The notes below the pieces were generated by a model. It was not told the origin of the DNA and searched no databases. It saw only the letters and a list, made by a program, of their open reading frames with translations. Shown one piece after another: positions 25,842 to 34,260 of a stretch of DNA of 64,000 bases; position 1 is the first letter of the stretch, and every line of letters starts with the position of its first letter. The DNA is taken from assembly GCA_019634675.1 (NCBI GenBank), contig JAHCAX010000008.1:35251-99250 (forward strand), written 5' to 3'. The DNA is from Acherontichlamydia pituitae (GTDB lineage: Bacteria > Chlamydiota > Chlamydiia > Chlamydiales > Rhabdochlamydiaceae). The position numbers were made by a program, and so were the translations under genes.

Positions 25842-26861
25842 TTAGAATGTGTTTTGCTGAAAAGGGTCCCCACCGAAGAAATGGCTGCTGGCCAACGGAT
25901 GGAAGCATGGAGCAATCGTCAGAATTTTGAATCGGATCAGCTGTTCCCATGAAGTGAAGTTCTTTCTGGCATCATACGGCTCAGATCCGAATACCCCTTT
26001 CAAGGCGGCTTTTTCCATTTGCAAAAGAGCAATCGGCGTAATGATCAAACTGGCAACATTTGCCTTCCAATCTTTGACACGCTCTTCCCATGGCGTATCA
26101 GCCCTTGGAAACCACAGTTGAACGGCGCTCAATGCTACGATCAAACGGATCGCTGATATGATTGCGGATAGGACAGAATAAAGCACTGTGCCGAATAAAA
26201 GCAGAAAGCATTTGCTTCTGACGATAAGAGGATCTTCATTAAAATAGAATTTGCACGACATCTCATCTTTTACCCAACGCGGCTCCCCGTTCGAAAACTG
26301 AATGGTCTGATGGGTAATCTCTTGCGGCACTTCAAGATCAACGTGATTTAATAGAACTGACCATCGGCCTCCTTCGTCTAGATCGCCGTTTTTTAGACCG
26401 TAGTCTTCCAATCGCAGGTCAAATAGATTTAAATACCCATTGATCCAACTATTTTCAGATCCAAAGCATTCATGCAAGCTCCTAAGCAGAAGAGCTGGGT
26501 TGTCCTTTGCTCTGTTTTCGCCCCAATTTCTATCGTCTGTGCTTGGCGAGCCGAAATGGTACCAGATCTTGCCTCCTACCTTCTTTTTATCCCCTTCGTT
26601 CAACACGTCAAATAAATCATTTACAGTATATTGGACGGCCAGGTGGAGCCGCTCGAGATGATCAAGGGCATGGATCTTGCCATAGTTTTCCTCTGAAGGT
26701 CTGTCTGCTAAGTCCCAGATGTGCCAAAAGAATTTTTGAGCGACGTTTTGTGGAAGTATGTCGATAAGCTTTTGATTATCATGATTCTGAGAGGTAGTTT
26801 GGTAAAGGCTAAGCAACTGGAGATATTGATTAGTTCCTTTTAGATCCAGATTTAATGACAT
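25842..26861 (-). CDS. Putative membrane effector with the same shared N-terminal domain
   Basis: A 339-residue protein. Residues 1-135 match the N-terminus of the neighbouring 471-residue protein closely. From about residue 210 a bilobed hydrophobic region follows (CFLLLFGTVLYSVLSAIISA, then LIVALSAVQLW, then SLIITPIALLQ), typical of chlamydial inclusion-membrane-type proteins. The motif GVFGSEPYDARKNFTSWE near residue 295 resembles a GRK-LYSxxE block I associate with conserved chlamydial hypothetical proteins. Both genes run on the minus strand with a 163-bp AT-rich gap. Function unknown; a domain-plus-membrane-anchor version of the family. Confidence 0.6.
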   Translation of the reverse strand: MSLNLDLKGTNQYLQLLSLYQTTSQNHDNQKLIDILPQNVAQKFFWHIWDLADRPSEENYGKIHALDHLERLHLAVQYTVNDLFDVLNEGDKKKVGGKIWYHFGSPSTDDRNWGENRAKDNPALLLRSLHECFGSENSWINGYLNLFDLRLEDYGLKNGDLDEGGRWSVLLNHVDLEVPQEITHQTIQFSNGEPRWVKDEMSCKFYFNEDPLIVRSKCFLLLFGTVLYSVLSAIISAIRLIVALSAVQLWFPRADTPWEERVKDWKANVASLIITPIALLQMEKAALKGVFGSEPYDARKNFTSWEQLIRFKILTIAPCFHPLASSHFFGGDPFQQNTF

Positions 26862-27036
26862 TTCATCGCTTTTGTTTTTGTTTAAACATATTCAATTATA
26901 CAAAAATTAACTGTTTTAATCATCATTAACGTTTTAATTGTCATTTTGAATTGGTTTGATATAGTTTAATTACACTGGACACTGTTTATAAAGCTAAGGT
27001 ATAATGCTCTCAAAAAATTATTTGGGAGATCTTTCT

Positions 27037-28275
27037 ATGACAGGACATGCCCTCGGTGCGTTAGCTAACCAATCTGGTCCCCTGACATTTCCCGATGACT
27101 TTACGATTTCCGGGTTTTACAATAGCCCCGTCAGCAATATGGTCGGATACTTTCCTCCAGTCGGAACCGCAGTGGGGCTTGGACGCATCGCCTTTACCGT
27201 TTACCTGATGGCAACAGAACCTTATTCACGGGAACTGCGCGACCGCTGCATCGCCCAGCTGGTTAGAGGTGTATTAGAGACGTTTGCCTTAGGTATTGCG
27301 CTTGCCGTCTATGACTTGATCCAGAAGATCCAGTTCGCTCCTTCCTTACAGGCTATGACACCATTTCAAGCCCTCTTTGATACCTCCCAGGCAAGAACGA
27401 TTGGGACAGCTCCTGAGGCATCGATCGAGCTTGATCGGTTTACCCAGATCAGTTCCCATCAATTTACAGACCATGCTCCTCAACTGGTCGCCTTTTACCA
27501 CAGCAAACCACCTCAGGAGCAACTGCTCCAGCAATATGCTGGATATCGGTCGCAAGGAAACCATGCATTGAGGAACCAACAGATTTTTGCTGGCGCAGAC
27601 TTTTACACGCGCCACGGAATCATGCATTCCTGTTTTGTCGCTCAGATGATCCCCTATTTCATTCAGCACTACCGCGATTTGGGTCATGCGGAAGCGTTGG
27701 CGATGACGCAAGAAGATATCGCAGCCATGCAGGTCGTTGGATTTTTACACGACTACGGCCGGATTGCTTTGCAGGACGATCTAGGGAGAGACTCTCCCCG
27801 TTCCGAGATGATCAGCCAACGCGCCGCCAGCGATTATTTGATCCATGTGATGGGATTTGCTCCCGAGCGCGCCGAGCGTTTTGCACGTGCGATCACATCG
27901 ACCCATCTGCCGATGAATGCGGAAAAACCATTGTTTGCCCAAATTCTCCAATCGGCGGATAGTTTGGCAATCCATCGCGCAGACGATTGGCAGTTCGATC
28001 ATCGCCACATCGATGCGTTCCGCTGGATCGATCTGCAAGTCACAGAAGAAGCGCAGCGGACGAATCCACGCGAAAGGATATTCCAGATCGCCGATGCAGC
28101 AAAGCTCTTCCTCGTCGATCTTGGAGACTCCCCTCACAATGCAACGGGTCTGTCCGCTGCTTATCGAGGACAAGCGATCGCTGGTCAATTTTCCCTCGAA
28201 ACAAAGCGGCAATACGAAACAAGCCCCCAATGCTATCAGCTTATGGCTGACCGCTTGGGCCGTTTTCTAGCCTAA
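27037..28275 (+). CDS. HD-domain protein with an N-terminal hydrophobic region
   Basis: A 412-residue protein. The ATG at 27037 has a GGGAG site 8 nt upstream and is preferred over an ATG 11 codons earlier. The N-terminal part has hydrophobic segments (VGTAVGLGRIAFTVYLM and VLETFALGIALAVYDLI) of the sort found in chlamydial membrane-targeted proteins. The C-terminal half carries an HD phosphohydrolase-like pattern: RHGIMHSCFVAQM, then AAMQVVGFLHDYGRI with the paired His-Asp, and later TSTHLPM and LQSADSLAIH with further His and Asp. The substrate (nucleotide or phosphodiester) is not evident. It may be a secreted metal phosphohydrolase. Confidence 0.65.
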   Translation: MTGHALGALANQSGPLTFPDDFTISGFYNSPVSNMVGYFPPVGTAVGLGRIAFTVYLMATEPYSRELRDRCIAQLVRGVLETFALGIALAVYDLIQKIQFAPSLQAMTPFQALFDTSQARTIGTAPEASIELDRFTQISSHQFTDHAPQLVAFYHSKPPQEQLLQQYAGYRSQGNHALRNQQIFAGADFYTRHGIMHSCFVAQMIPYFIQHYRDLGHAEALAMTQEDIAAMQVVGFLHDYGRIALQDDLGRDSPRSEMISQRAASDYLIHVMGFAPERAERFARAITSTHLPMNAEKPLFAQILQSADSLAIHRADDWQFDHRHIDAFRWIDLQVTEEAQRTNPRERIFQIADAAKLFLVDLGDSPHNATGLSAAYRGQAIAGQFSLETKRQYETSPQCYQLMADRLGRFLA

Positions 28276-28307
28276 TCGATTTCGTTGAATGCCTCCCTAT
28301 TCAATAA

Positions 28308-28485
28308 ATCTCTTGCATAACCGGCTTTGTCTGAAAAATCGGAGATTTTTTCACGGGTTTTTAGAAACTGTTTACAGTTTCGGATCTCACGAATGAGTCG
28401 ACTCGAGAAGACTCGACGAGAGAATGAGATAAAAACCTGTGATAAAAGAACGATTTTGCCAGGTGAATGAGGTTATGCAAGAGAT
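28308..28485. repeat. Palindromic element with about 56-bp imperfect inverted arms
   Basis: Outer arms 28308-28363 and 28430-28485 are complementary with mismatches: the terminal 15 nt ATCTCTTGCATAACC match perfectly, and blocks AAATCG, TTTATCAC/TTTTTCAC and GGTTTTTA also pair. Inside are a perfect hairpin GAAACTG/CAGTTTC (28364-28381) and GAGTCGACTC-type palindromes. The rest of the 332-bp gap (28276-28607) shows nothing else. It could be a MITE-like remnant or a bidirectional terminator between the HD gene and the exporter gene. Confidence 0.65.
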
Positions 28486-28607
28486 CTAAGTGCAGGCAAA
28501 TCTTCTTTTCATTATTTTCCTTTCTTTGTAAGTTGAAGATTGCCCATTGCTCTTGCGATTTTCGCACATGGGGAATGCTCTCTTATCCCAACTTAAGGAC
28601 AAGCAGG

Positions 28608-29405
28608 ATGGATGCTCTATATTTTGCCTTTCTAGCCTATGCAGCGATTGGTGTTGTCTCTGGCGTCATGGCAGGATTGCTAGGTATTGGAGGCGGGCTG
28701 ATCACAGTTCCTTCTTTGTTCTTCCTGTTTTCCTATTTGAAGTTTCCTCAGGCCTACGTGATGCATCTTGCGATAGGCACATCGCTTGCTGCGATGATTT
28801 TCAATACCCTTTCATCCTCGCGGGCTCATAACAAGAAAAAAGCTGTCATGTGGCCTCTATTTAAAAAAACTGTCCCAGGACTTGTTTTAGGTGGGATTAT
28901 CGGTGGAGTTGTTGCAGATTTTATCTCAAGCGTTATCTTGGAAATCATTTTTGGAGTGTTCTTGTGCTTTATCGGATTTCTGTTTTTCCGCAGGATCCAG
29001 CCCCACTTTAAAGAGTGTTCAGTTCCCAAAAATCCGATCTTTTCCCTGATTTTTATGTCGATTGGGATCTTTTCCGTGATCTTGGGACTTGGAGGCGGGC
29101 TATTTTCTGTGCCCACGCTGACAGCGTTTCGGGTTCCTCAAAAAAGCGCAATTGCGACATCTGCTGTCATCACCTGTTTGATGACCTTTATCGGAGCGAT
29201 CGCATTTTTAATCCTAGGTTTGGAGACAGCTCAGATCCCTGAATCGTTGGGATTTATTAATATCCCCGCTTTTTTTATCATCGGGATCGTTTCATTTTTC
29301 TTTGCTCCTCTTGGCGTTAAATGGGCCCATGAGCTTCCCGATCAAATTTTGAGAAGAGTATTTGGAATTGTATTAATTTTGACCGGCATCTCGATGTTGG
29401 TCTAA
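28608..29405 (+). CDS. Sulfite exporter TauE/SafE family membrane protein
   Basis: A 265-residue integral membrane protein with about eight hydrophobic segments. The first repeat shows GLLGIGGGLITVP and the second VILGLGGGLFSVP, the duplicated glycine-rich motif typical of TauE/SafE (DUF81) permeases, thought to move sulfite, sulfoacetate or related organic anions. The frame is open 47 codons upstream, but the family begins at the ATG at 28608, with AGGACAAGCAGG before it. It lies 18 nt before the polyketide synthase gene and may belong to the same transcript. Confidence 0.85.
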   Translation: MDALYFAFLAYAAIGVVSGVMAGLLGIGGGLITVPSLFFLFSYLKFPQAYVMHLAIGTSLAAMIFNTLSSSRAHNKKKAVMWPLFKKTVPGLVLGGIIGGVVADFISSVILEIIFGVFLCFIGFLFFRRIQPHFKECSVPKNPIFSLIFMSIGIFSVILGLGGGLFSVPTLTAFRVPQKSAIATSAVITCLMTFIGAIAFLILGLETAQIPESLGFINIPAFFIIGIVSFFFAPLGVKWAHELPDQILRRVFGIVLILTGISMLV

Positions 29406-29423
29406 CCTGCTGCGAAGAGTGAA

Positions 29424-30566
29424 ATGCCTACATATTTAATCGGATTTAAGGTCATCCGCCCCCGTTTCGAGCTTGAGCAAGAAAGAAGCTTGGAGTGGAT
29501 TGCTCAAGCGCATGCCCGTGCTGAAGCTGCACGCTCCGGACGCTCCGATCCAAGCTTTCTTGAGGAGATCAAAAAAGGTCTCTTCAAAGTCGGCTTTGGC
29601 AAAGACAAGATCCAAAAAAGGGGGATCCAGATAGAAGACTTCTTTTCCAATGATTGGGCAAAGATGTCGATCTATCCGCTTGATTCTTCCCCATTGGGAG
29701 TTGGATTCAAAGGACGCTCGCAGGCCTTTAACAAGGAAGTCTCTGGTGTGTTTGATGCTTTCTATCCGGAAGGATCTTCCTTTCCAGACCATTTGATCCA
29801 TGTGACATGTACGGGGTACGTTGCCCCTAGCCCTGCCCAGCAAATCGTTTCGAGAAGAGATCAGGGAGAGAAGACTGCTGTCACCCATGCCTACCACATG
29901 GGATGTTACGCATCGATCCCGGCATTGCGGATCGGTTCCGGGTATCTTCACCTCCCCTCCCCTGCTACACCTTTACAGGTCGATATCGTCCATACAGAGG
30001 TATGCAGCCTTCATATGCACCCCCTTAAACATTCGATCGAGCAGCTGATCGTCCAAAGCCTATTTGCCGACGGGTTTATCAAATATAGCCTGACCAACGG
30101 AAAAACCATTGAGCCTGGGCCTGCGCTGCTGATCCATTCCCTTCACGAAGAGACGATCCCCGATACGTTGGCGAGCATGACCTGGTCCTGCGAAGACCAT
30201 GGGCTGGCCATGACGCTTGCCAAAGAGGTTCCGGCGCAAATCTCATCTGCATTGCCAGGCTTTATCCAAAGGCTCTGGAAAAAAGCTGGGCTGCAAAAGC
30301 GTAGACGCACCCTTTTTGCCGTCCATCCCGGAGGCCCTAAAATCCTCCTCCAAGTGCAGCAGTTGCTGAGATTGGAACCGGAACAGCTGCGCCACTCCCA
30401 AGAGATCTTAAAGACCTGTGGAAATATGTCCTCTGCGACACTTCCCCATATTTGGAACCTTATTTTATCGGACGATCAGGTTCTAGAAGGAACGCAAATT
30501 GTCAGTTTAGCTTTTGGCCCAGGATTGAGCATTTCGGGCGCTTTATTTGAAAAACGGAGGAACTAG
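29424..30566 (+). CDS. Type III polyketide synthase (chalcone/alkylresorcinol synthase family)
   Basis: A 380-residue thiolase-fold enzyme. By comparison with chalcone synthase, the triad is Cys161 (YHMGCYASIPALRI), His301 (FAVHPGGPKIL) and Asn334 (TCGNMSSAT); spacings of 140 and 33 residues agree with the family (about 139 and 33). Supporting blocks are VTCTGYVAPSPAQ, HTEVCSLHMHP, LFADGFIKYSL and the C-terminal AFGPGLSISGALF. Such enzymes condense malonyl-CoA onto acyl starters to give resorcinols or pyrones. Followed at once by a membrane protein and a UbiG-like methyltransferase, suggesting a lipid-linked phenolic or pyrone product. Confidence 0.9.
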   Translation: MPTYLIGFKVIRPRFELEQERSLEWIAQAHARAEAARSGRSDPSFLEEIKKGLFKVGFGKDKIQKRGIQIEDFFSNDWAKMSIYPLDSSPLGVGFKGRSQAFNKEVSGVFDAFYPEGSSFPDHLIHVTCTGYVAPSPAQQIVSRRDQGEKTAVTHAYHMGCYASIPALRIGSGYLHLPSPATPLQVDIVHTEVCSLHMHPLKHSIEQLIVQSLFADGFIKYSLTNGKTIEPGPALLIHSLHEETIPDTLASMTWSCEDHGLAMTLAKEVPAQISSALPGFIQRLWKKAGLQKRRRTLFAVHPGGPKILLQVQQLLRLEPEQLRHSQEILKTCGNMSSATLPHIWNLILSDDQVLEGTQIVSLAFGPGLSISGALFEKRRN

Positions 30567-30569
30567 CCA

Positions 30570-31085
30570 ATGCATTTCCTTTTGACGATTCCGTTTATTG
30601 TTCAAGGGCTTGCGATCGTGTTCGATGAGTATGTGTTTCATCGAAAGAGAGGCTTGCCCCGCTGGGAAAGGATCGGGCATCCTTTGGACACATTGACCGT
30701 GTTGACCTGCCTGCTCTTCATTCTTTTGGTCCCCTTCACGGCAACGGCATTTAAAATCTATGTCGTCCTGGGCCTTTTCTCATGCATCTTCGTGACAAAG
30801 GATGAATTCATTCATAAGGAATGCTGCCCTGCATCAGAGCAATGGCTCCACTCTGTCCTCTTCATCAATCATCCTGTTCTTTTGGCCGCGGCAAGCTTGA
30901 TGTGGCCGTTTTTGCATTCCAATGAACCGCCCTATTGGCTTTTAAGGTGGTTTAATGAGCCTGGGTTTTTTAAACTCTTCCTGCAGGTTCAGACGGTTTT
31001 TGTGGCTCTGTTCATGTTTTATCAAGCGATCTACTGGAACTTAATATGGAAAGAACCAAAAAAGACAGAGAATGACAGCATATGA
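30570..31085 (+). CDS. Integral membrane protein of the polyketide operon
   Basis: A 171-residue protein with about four membrane segments (FLLTIPFIVQGLAIVF, TVLTCLLFILLVPF, IYVVLGLFSCIFV, LFMFYQAIYW). Conserved-looking polar sequence DEFIHKECCPASEQWLHSVLF lies in a loop, with His and Cys residues that could bind a metal. No family recognised. It starts 3 nt after the synthase stop and overlaps the methyltransferase start by 4 nt (ATGA at 31082-31085), so the three are translated together. It may act on or move the hydrophobic polyketide product. Confidence 0.75.
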   Translation: MHFLLTIPFIVQGLAIVFDEYVFHRKRGLPRWERIGHPLDTLTVLTCLLFILLVPFTATAFKIYVVLGLFSCIFVTKDEFIHKECCPASEQWLHSVLFINHPVLLAAASLMWPFLHSNEPPYWLLRWFNEPGFFKLFLQVQTVFVALFMFYQAIYWNLIWKEPKKTENDSI

Positions 31086-31810
31086 TCAACAACGCCTTCT
31101 ATGACGATCTAAACGATGCCTGGTATGAAGATGAATGCCATCCGATCGCCCTATTGCGCGCTGAAAATGCGGTCCGCAATCCTTGGATATTGAAAACGGT
31201 GCGGGATTATGGAAAAAAAGGATGCCGCATCCTGGACATCGGCTGCGGAGGAGGACTGCTCTCCAATGAACTCAGCAAAGCGGGCCATGTTGTCACAGGG
31301 ATTGATCTTTCCCAATCAAGCCTCGACCAGGCCAAAAAAAGGGATGAAAGCAAAAGGGTCGAGTACATTTATTGCAACGCAGAAAAAATCCCTTTTGAAG
31401 ATGAGACGTTCGATGTTGTCTGTGCGATGGACTTTTTAGAGCATGTCGAAAAACCTGAGGCGATCATTCAAGAGGCCAGCCGACTGCTTAAGCCGGGAGG
31501 CCTCTTTTTTTTTCATACCTTCAATCGCAATATTTGGAGCTATCTGTTGGTGATCAAGTGCGTCGAATGGCTGGTGCCCAATGTTCCGCGCAACATGCAC
31601 GTCTATAACTTATTTATCCGCCCCGACGAGCTGAAGAGCATGTGCTTGAAATCAGGCCTTCACATGAGGTCGATCCAAGGACTGATGCCCGATATGAAGA
31701 GCAAAGAGTTTTGGAAAAGCTTTGCCAAAAGAAAGATCTCTTCCGACTTCCGCTTTGTCTTCACACCCTCAATTAAAGTCGGATTTGTGGGATTTGCATG
31801 CAAAGGCTAA
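31082..31810 (+). CDS. SAM-dependent methyltransferase, UbiG-like
   Basis: A 242-residue class I methyltransferase. ILDIGCGGGLLSNELSKAGH is motif I with the SAM-binding glycines, VTGIDLS supplies the acidic ribose contact, and DVVCAMDFLEHVEKP is motif II. The pattern is closest to UbiG-type O-methyltransferases acting on quinone or phenol precursors. Last gene of the type III PKS operon, it may O-methylate the polyketide phenol. A ubiquinone/menaquinone role is possible but no other quinone genes are nearby. Its last 90 bp occur again at 33730-33823. Confidence 0.85.
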   Translation: MINNAFYDDLNDAWYEDECHPIALLRAENAVRNPWILKTVRDYGKKGCRILDIGCGGGLLSNELSKAGHVVTGIDLSQSSLDQAKKRDESKRVEYIYCNAEKIPFEDETFDVVCAMDFLEHVEKPEAIIQEASRLLKPGGLFFFHTFNRNIWSYLLVIKCVEWLVPNVPRNMHVYNLFIRPDELKSMCLKSGLHMRSIQGLMPDMKSKEFWKSFAKRKISSDFRFVFTPSIKVGFVGFACKG

Positions 31811-31814
31811 TTGC
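31721..31814 (+). repeat. Direct repeat copy 1: 3' end of the UbiG-like gene
   Basis: 94 bp that recur at 33730-33823 with only three differences. This copy covers the last 30 codons and the stop of the methyltransferase gene. Confidence 0.9.
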
Positions 31815-31823
31815 AAATTCCAT

Positions 31824-33425
31824 TCAAGGTCTAAAGTAGTTCATTTGCATCGCGTCTTTGGGAAGGATACGGTTAGAGGCTATCCCTGTTCCAAGGGCGC
31901 TCATCACCTCGATGAGTTCCGGCTCTGAATCCGTCAAAGATGGATCTTCCTGTAAAATTTGAGAAAAGCCAAATCTCTGCTCTTTTTCAAGCAGGGCCTC
32001 ATGAGCATCTGTAAGCGCCATAAGTCTCATCTGGGCTGGTCTAACCTGATGAACCTCTTCAAAATAGTCCTTTCCTGAGACGAGATGGTATGCGATCCTA
32101 AAGAGTCCATAGCTATCTGCTTTTTTCCCTGATCTTATTTGTGAAGGTTTAATGTTTTCTACTGGATGATAAGCAAAATCACCGCCTCGACTCATTCTTA
32201 GACTTTTCCCTTCTTGTGTTGAAGAGCCAAAATCAATCAATTGCACTTTTCCTGATGGAAGCATGATCACGTTGGAGAGTTTGATATCACGGTGGCAAAT
32301 ACCGTTATCATGGAAGGCTGCAACACCCTCGCAAAGGCCTTTTAAGATTTCTCTAATTTGATCTTTTGAAAATTTTTGATCTTTCAATTGCTCTAAATCA
32401 ACGGAACCTTCTGTGAAATTGCCGAGTGTTCCGATTGCGTAGAACTCTCTACCATCCTCTAACTGATCATAACAATCCATCAGCAATTGAGCTTGATCTC
32501 GATCCATTATTTTAAATCCTTCCAATTGGTCCCAAACAAGAATATGGGAATTGGCAGCTACATTGGGATGTTCAACAACTATGCTTAGCCATTCCCCTCC
32601 AATCCTATTTTTATTTAGCCTGTAGGCCTTAGATTGATCTGGATTGTTGAATCCATAAATGGGAAAGAGTCTTAAAACTTTTTTTTCTTCAGATTCATTT
32701 TGTTCCATAATGAAAACACCTGAATTTGAACCCTTACCAAAAGGCTGAATAGACAGATACCCAAAATGGGTAGTAAGCAAATCTAGAACTTCAACAGCCC
32801 AGGAATCTGTGAGCGCTCTCGTCGAATGGCGATAAAACACCTGAACTATTTTTTCGTAATTAGTGTCTTTAAGACTTGAAAGAGCCTCTTTTCTTTTGAA
32901 TGCATTCATTACAGGATCTAGCGCAGCATAACCTTTAGCTCCTTCCATTCTTAAGACATTATCTGTTAATAGGACAGCTCTCGATGGGCTTTCTGCCTTT
33001 TCAGAACAGTCATTGATTCGGCAACTGGTCAAACAAGCGTGACTTTTCGGTATTAGCCTCTCGTTGTGTAAAGGATAAGATGTCTTTTCATCTGCATCAT
33101 AGCCGCCTAAGGAATTAGACATGCTCTGTCTTGAGCATCGACTGTAAGATGAACTGGCTTTTCCAACTGTGGGTTGCGAAATAGATATCCTATCGTCTAC
33201 ATCATAACCGCCTAAGGAATCCGACATGCTCTGTCTTAAACAGTGGCTGTCAGATGAACCAGCTTTTCCAACTCTAGGTTGCGAAATAGATATCTTATCC
33301 TCTGAATCATAACAACTCTCCGACAGCTTCTCCGTTTTAGTAGAGTCTGTTGAATCGGATTCAGTCAAATCAATCCAACTTAAACCAGAAGAAGCATCAC
33401 CTGACGAAATTTTTAAAAAGCTCAT
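31824..33425 (-). CDS. Eukaryotic-like serine/threonine protein kinase, putative effector
   Basis: A 533-residue protein. Start at 33425 has an AGGT-containing site; the frame is open 15 codons further. Residues 20-125 are Ser-rich and contain 35-residue tandem repeats (core ISISQPxVGKAxSS and RQSMSxSLGGYD). The kinase domain follows: glycine loop FGKGSNSGVF, catalytic loop ICHRDIKLSNVI and QLIDFGSS in place of DFG-xx. At the usual beta-3 lysine position I read KKVLRLF, so the ATP-anchoring Lys may be Arg or shifted. A C-terminal 120 residues is unassigned. No membrane segment, so a cytosolic or secreted kinase rather than a PASTA-type receptor kinase. Confidence 0.8.
   Translation of the reverse strand: MSFLKISSGDASSGLSWIDLTESDSTDSTKTEKLSESCYDSEDKISISQPRVGKAGSSDSHCLRQSMSDSLGGYDVDDRISISQPTVGKASSSYSRCSRQSMSNSLGGYDADEKTSYPLHNERLIPKSHACLTSCRINDCSEKAESPSRAVLLTDNVLRMEGAKGYAALDPVMNAFKRKEALSSLKDTNYEKIVQVFYRHSTRALTDSWAVEVLDLLTTHFGYLSIQPFGKGSNSGVFIMEQNESEEKKVLRLFPIYGFNNPDQSKAYRLNKNRIGGEWLSIVVEHPNVAANSHILVWDQLEGFKIMDRDQAQLLMDCYDQLEDGREFYAIGTLGNFTEGSVDLEQLKDQKFSKDQIREILKGLCEGVAAFHDNGICHRDIKLSNVIMLPSGKVQLIDFGSSTQEGKSLRMSRGGDFAYHPVENIKPSQIRSGKKADSYGLFRIAYHLVSGKDYFEEVHQVRPAQMRLMALTDAHEALLEKEQRFGFSQILQEDPSLTDSEPELIEVMSALGTGIASNRILPKDAMQMNYFRP
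33095..33304 (-). repeat. 105-bp tandem repeat in the kinase N-terminus
   Basis: Two full units with 105-bp period (compare CATCAT at 33095 and 33200) plus a partial third encode 35 residues each, with the core DDRISISQPTVGKASSS. Period is a multiple of three, so copy number can change without frameshift. Confidence 0.8.
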
Positions 33426-33685
33426 TTTATTACCTTTTTGATTTCCTCGATGCATTAAATTGTATGACATAATAATTTTTATTGTATAAAGAATTGTCGC
33501 TTATATTATTTTCCTGTTATTGCATTTACTGTAATTATAACTTGTTAATTATCAATAAGAAGTGAAACAATAAAAACAGATATTATTATAAGTGACAGAA
33601 CCGTGGATAAATTGGTCAAGACATCTAAATTTCAGGAACTTAGAGATAGAAAGAAACGGCAATATGTGGAGTTATACTGCACCTG

Positions 33686-33823
33686 ATCATGCTTGAAATC
33701 CAGCCTTTGACAGATATAAAGAGCAGAGGTTTGCCAAAAGGAAGATCTCTTCCGACTTCCGCTTTGTCTTCACATCCTCAATTAAAGTCGGATTTGTGGG
33801 ATTTGCTTGCAAAGGCTAATTGC
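33686..33823 (+). pseudogene. Truncated second copy of the 3' end of the UbiG-like gene (direct repeat copy 2)
   Basis: 33730-33823 repeats 31721-31814 with 91 of 94 identities, including the stop codon. Shorter matches upstream (CATG and CTTGAAATC near 33689-33700, then GATATAAAGAGCA at 33713-33725) follow the order of the intact gene with deletions between, so this looks like a decayed duplicate. The remainder of the gap 33471-33685 is AT-rich and should carry the kinase promoter; I see nothing else in it. Confidence 0.7.
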
Positions 33824-34257
33824 TGCTGCAAAATGGAATCTGAATCCCTTTGAATCCTTTTGGCATTGGATTCGCTTTCAGAGTAACGCAAGGAGCGTTG
33901 TTCGTAAGATTCCCTCTTTCCTAATAGTCCCTCATCTTTTGCCCGTTCCATCATTGCCACGTCCCGTTCGCAAAGTTGAGAGTAGAGATGTTGTGCTTTT
34001 ACTGCAAAGGCCCGCAGTGAAACGAGTTGGGACAATGGCCTTTCGTTCGACCGCAGAACAGCAAGGCGCAAAGGAGCCTTTTCTGGTGAGATCGGTTCCG
34101 CTGCGACGAGGGGCTTTTTGCTTGTATGTTCAATAGCCTCGACCAATATATCAAGATCTTCTCTTTCTCTCTTTAACGGAGACTCTGGAACAGGAGGATC
34201 GGCAAAATCTGCTAAACTTTCATAGCAACTCAAATCAATGCGTAAATGAGATGCCAT
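33778..34257 (-). CDS. Hypothetical hydrophilic protein with a chimeric C-terminus
   Basis: A 159-residue charged protein, rich in Arg, Glu and Ser, without membrane segments. Basic and acidic runs (KREREDLDILVEAI, NAKRIQRDSDSILQQ) suggest helices. The last 15 codons (LAFASKSHKSDFN end) are antisense to the duplicated methyltransferase 3' end, so the original C-terminus was probably replaced when that repeat formed. Three nucleotides separate it from the gene upstream (34261-34872), suggesting one transcript. No family recognised. Confidence 0.5.
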   Translation of the reverse strand: MASHLRIDLSCYESLADFADPPVPESPLKREREDLDILVEAIEHTSKKPLVAAEPISPEKAPLRLAVLRSNERPLSQLVSLRAFAVKAQHLYSQLCERDVAMMERAKDEGLLGKRESYEQRSLRYSESESNAKRIQRDSDSILQQQLAFASKSHKSDFN

Positions 34258-34260
34258 AGT

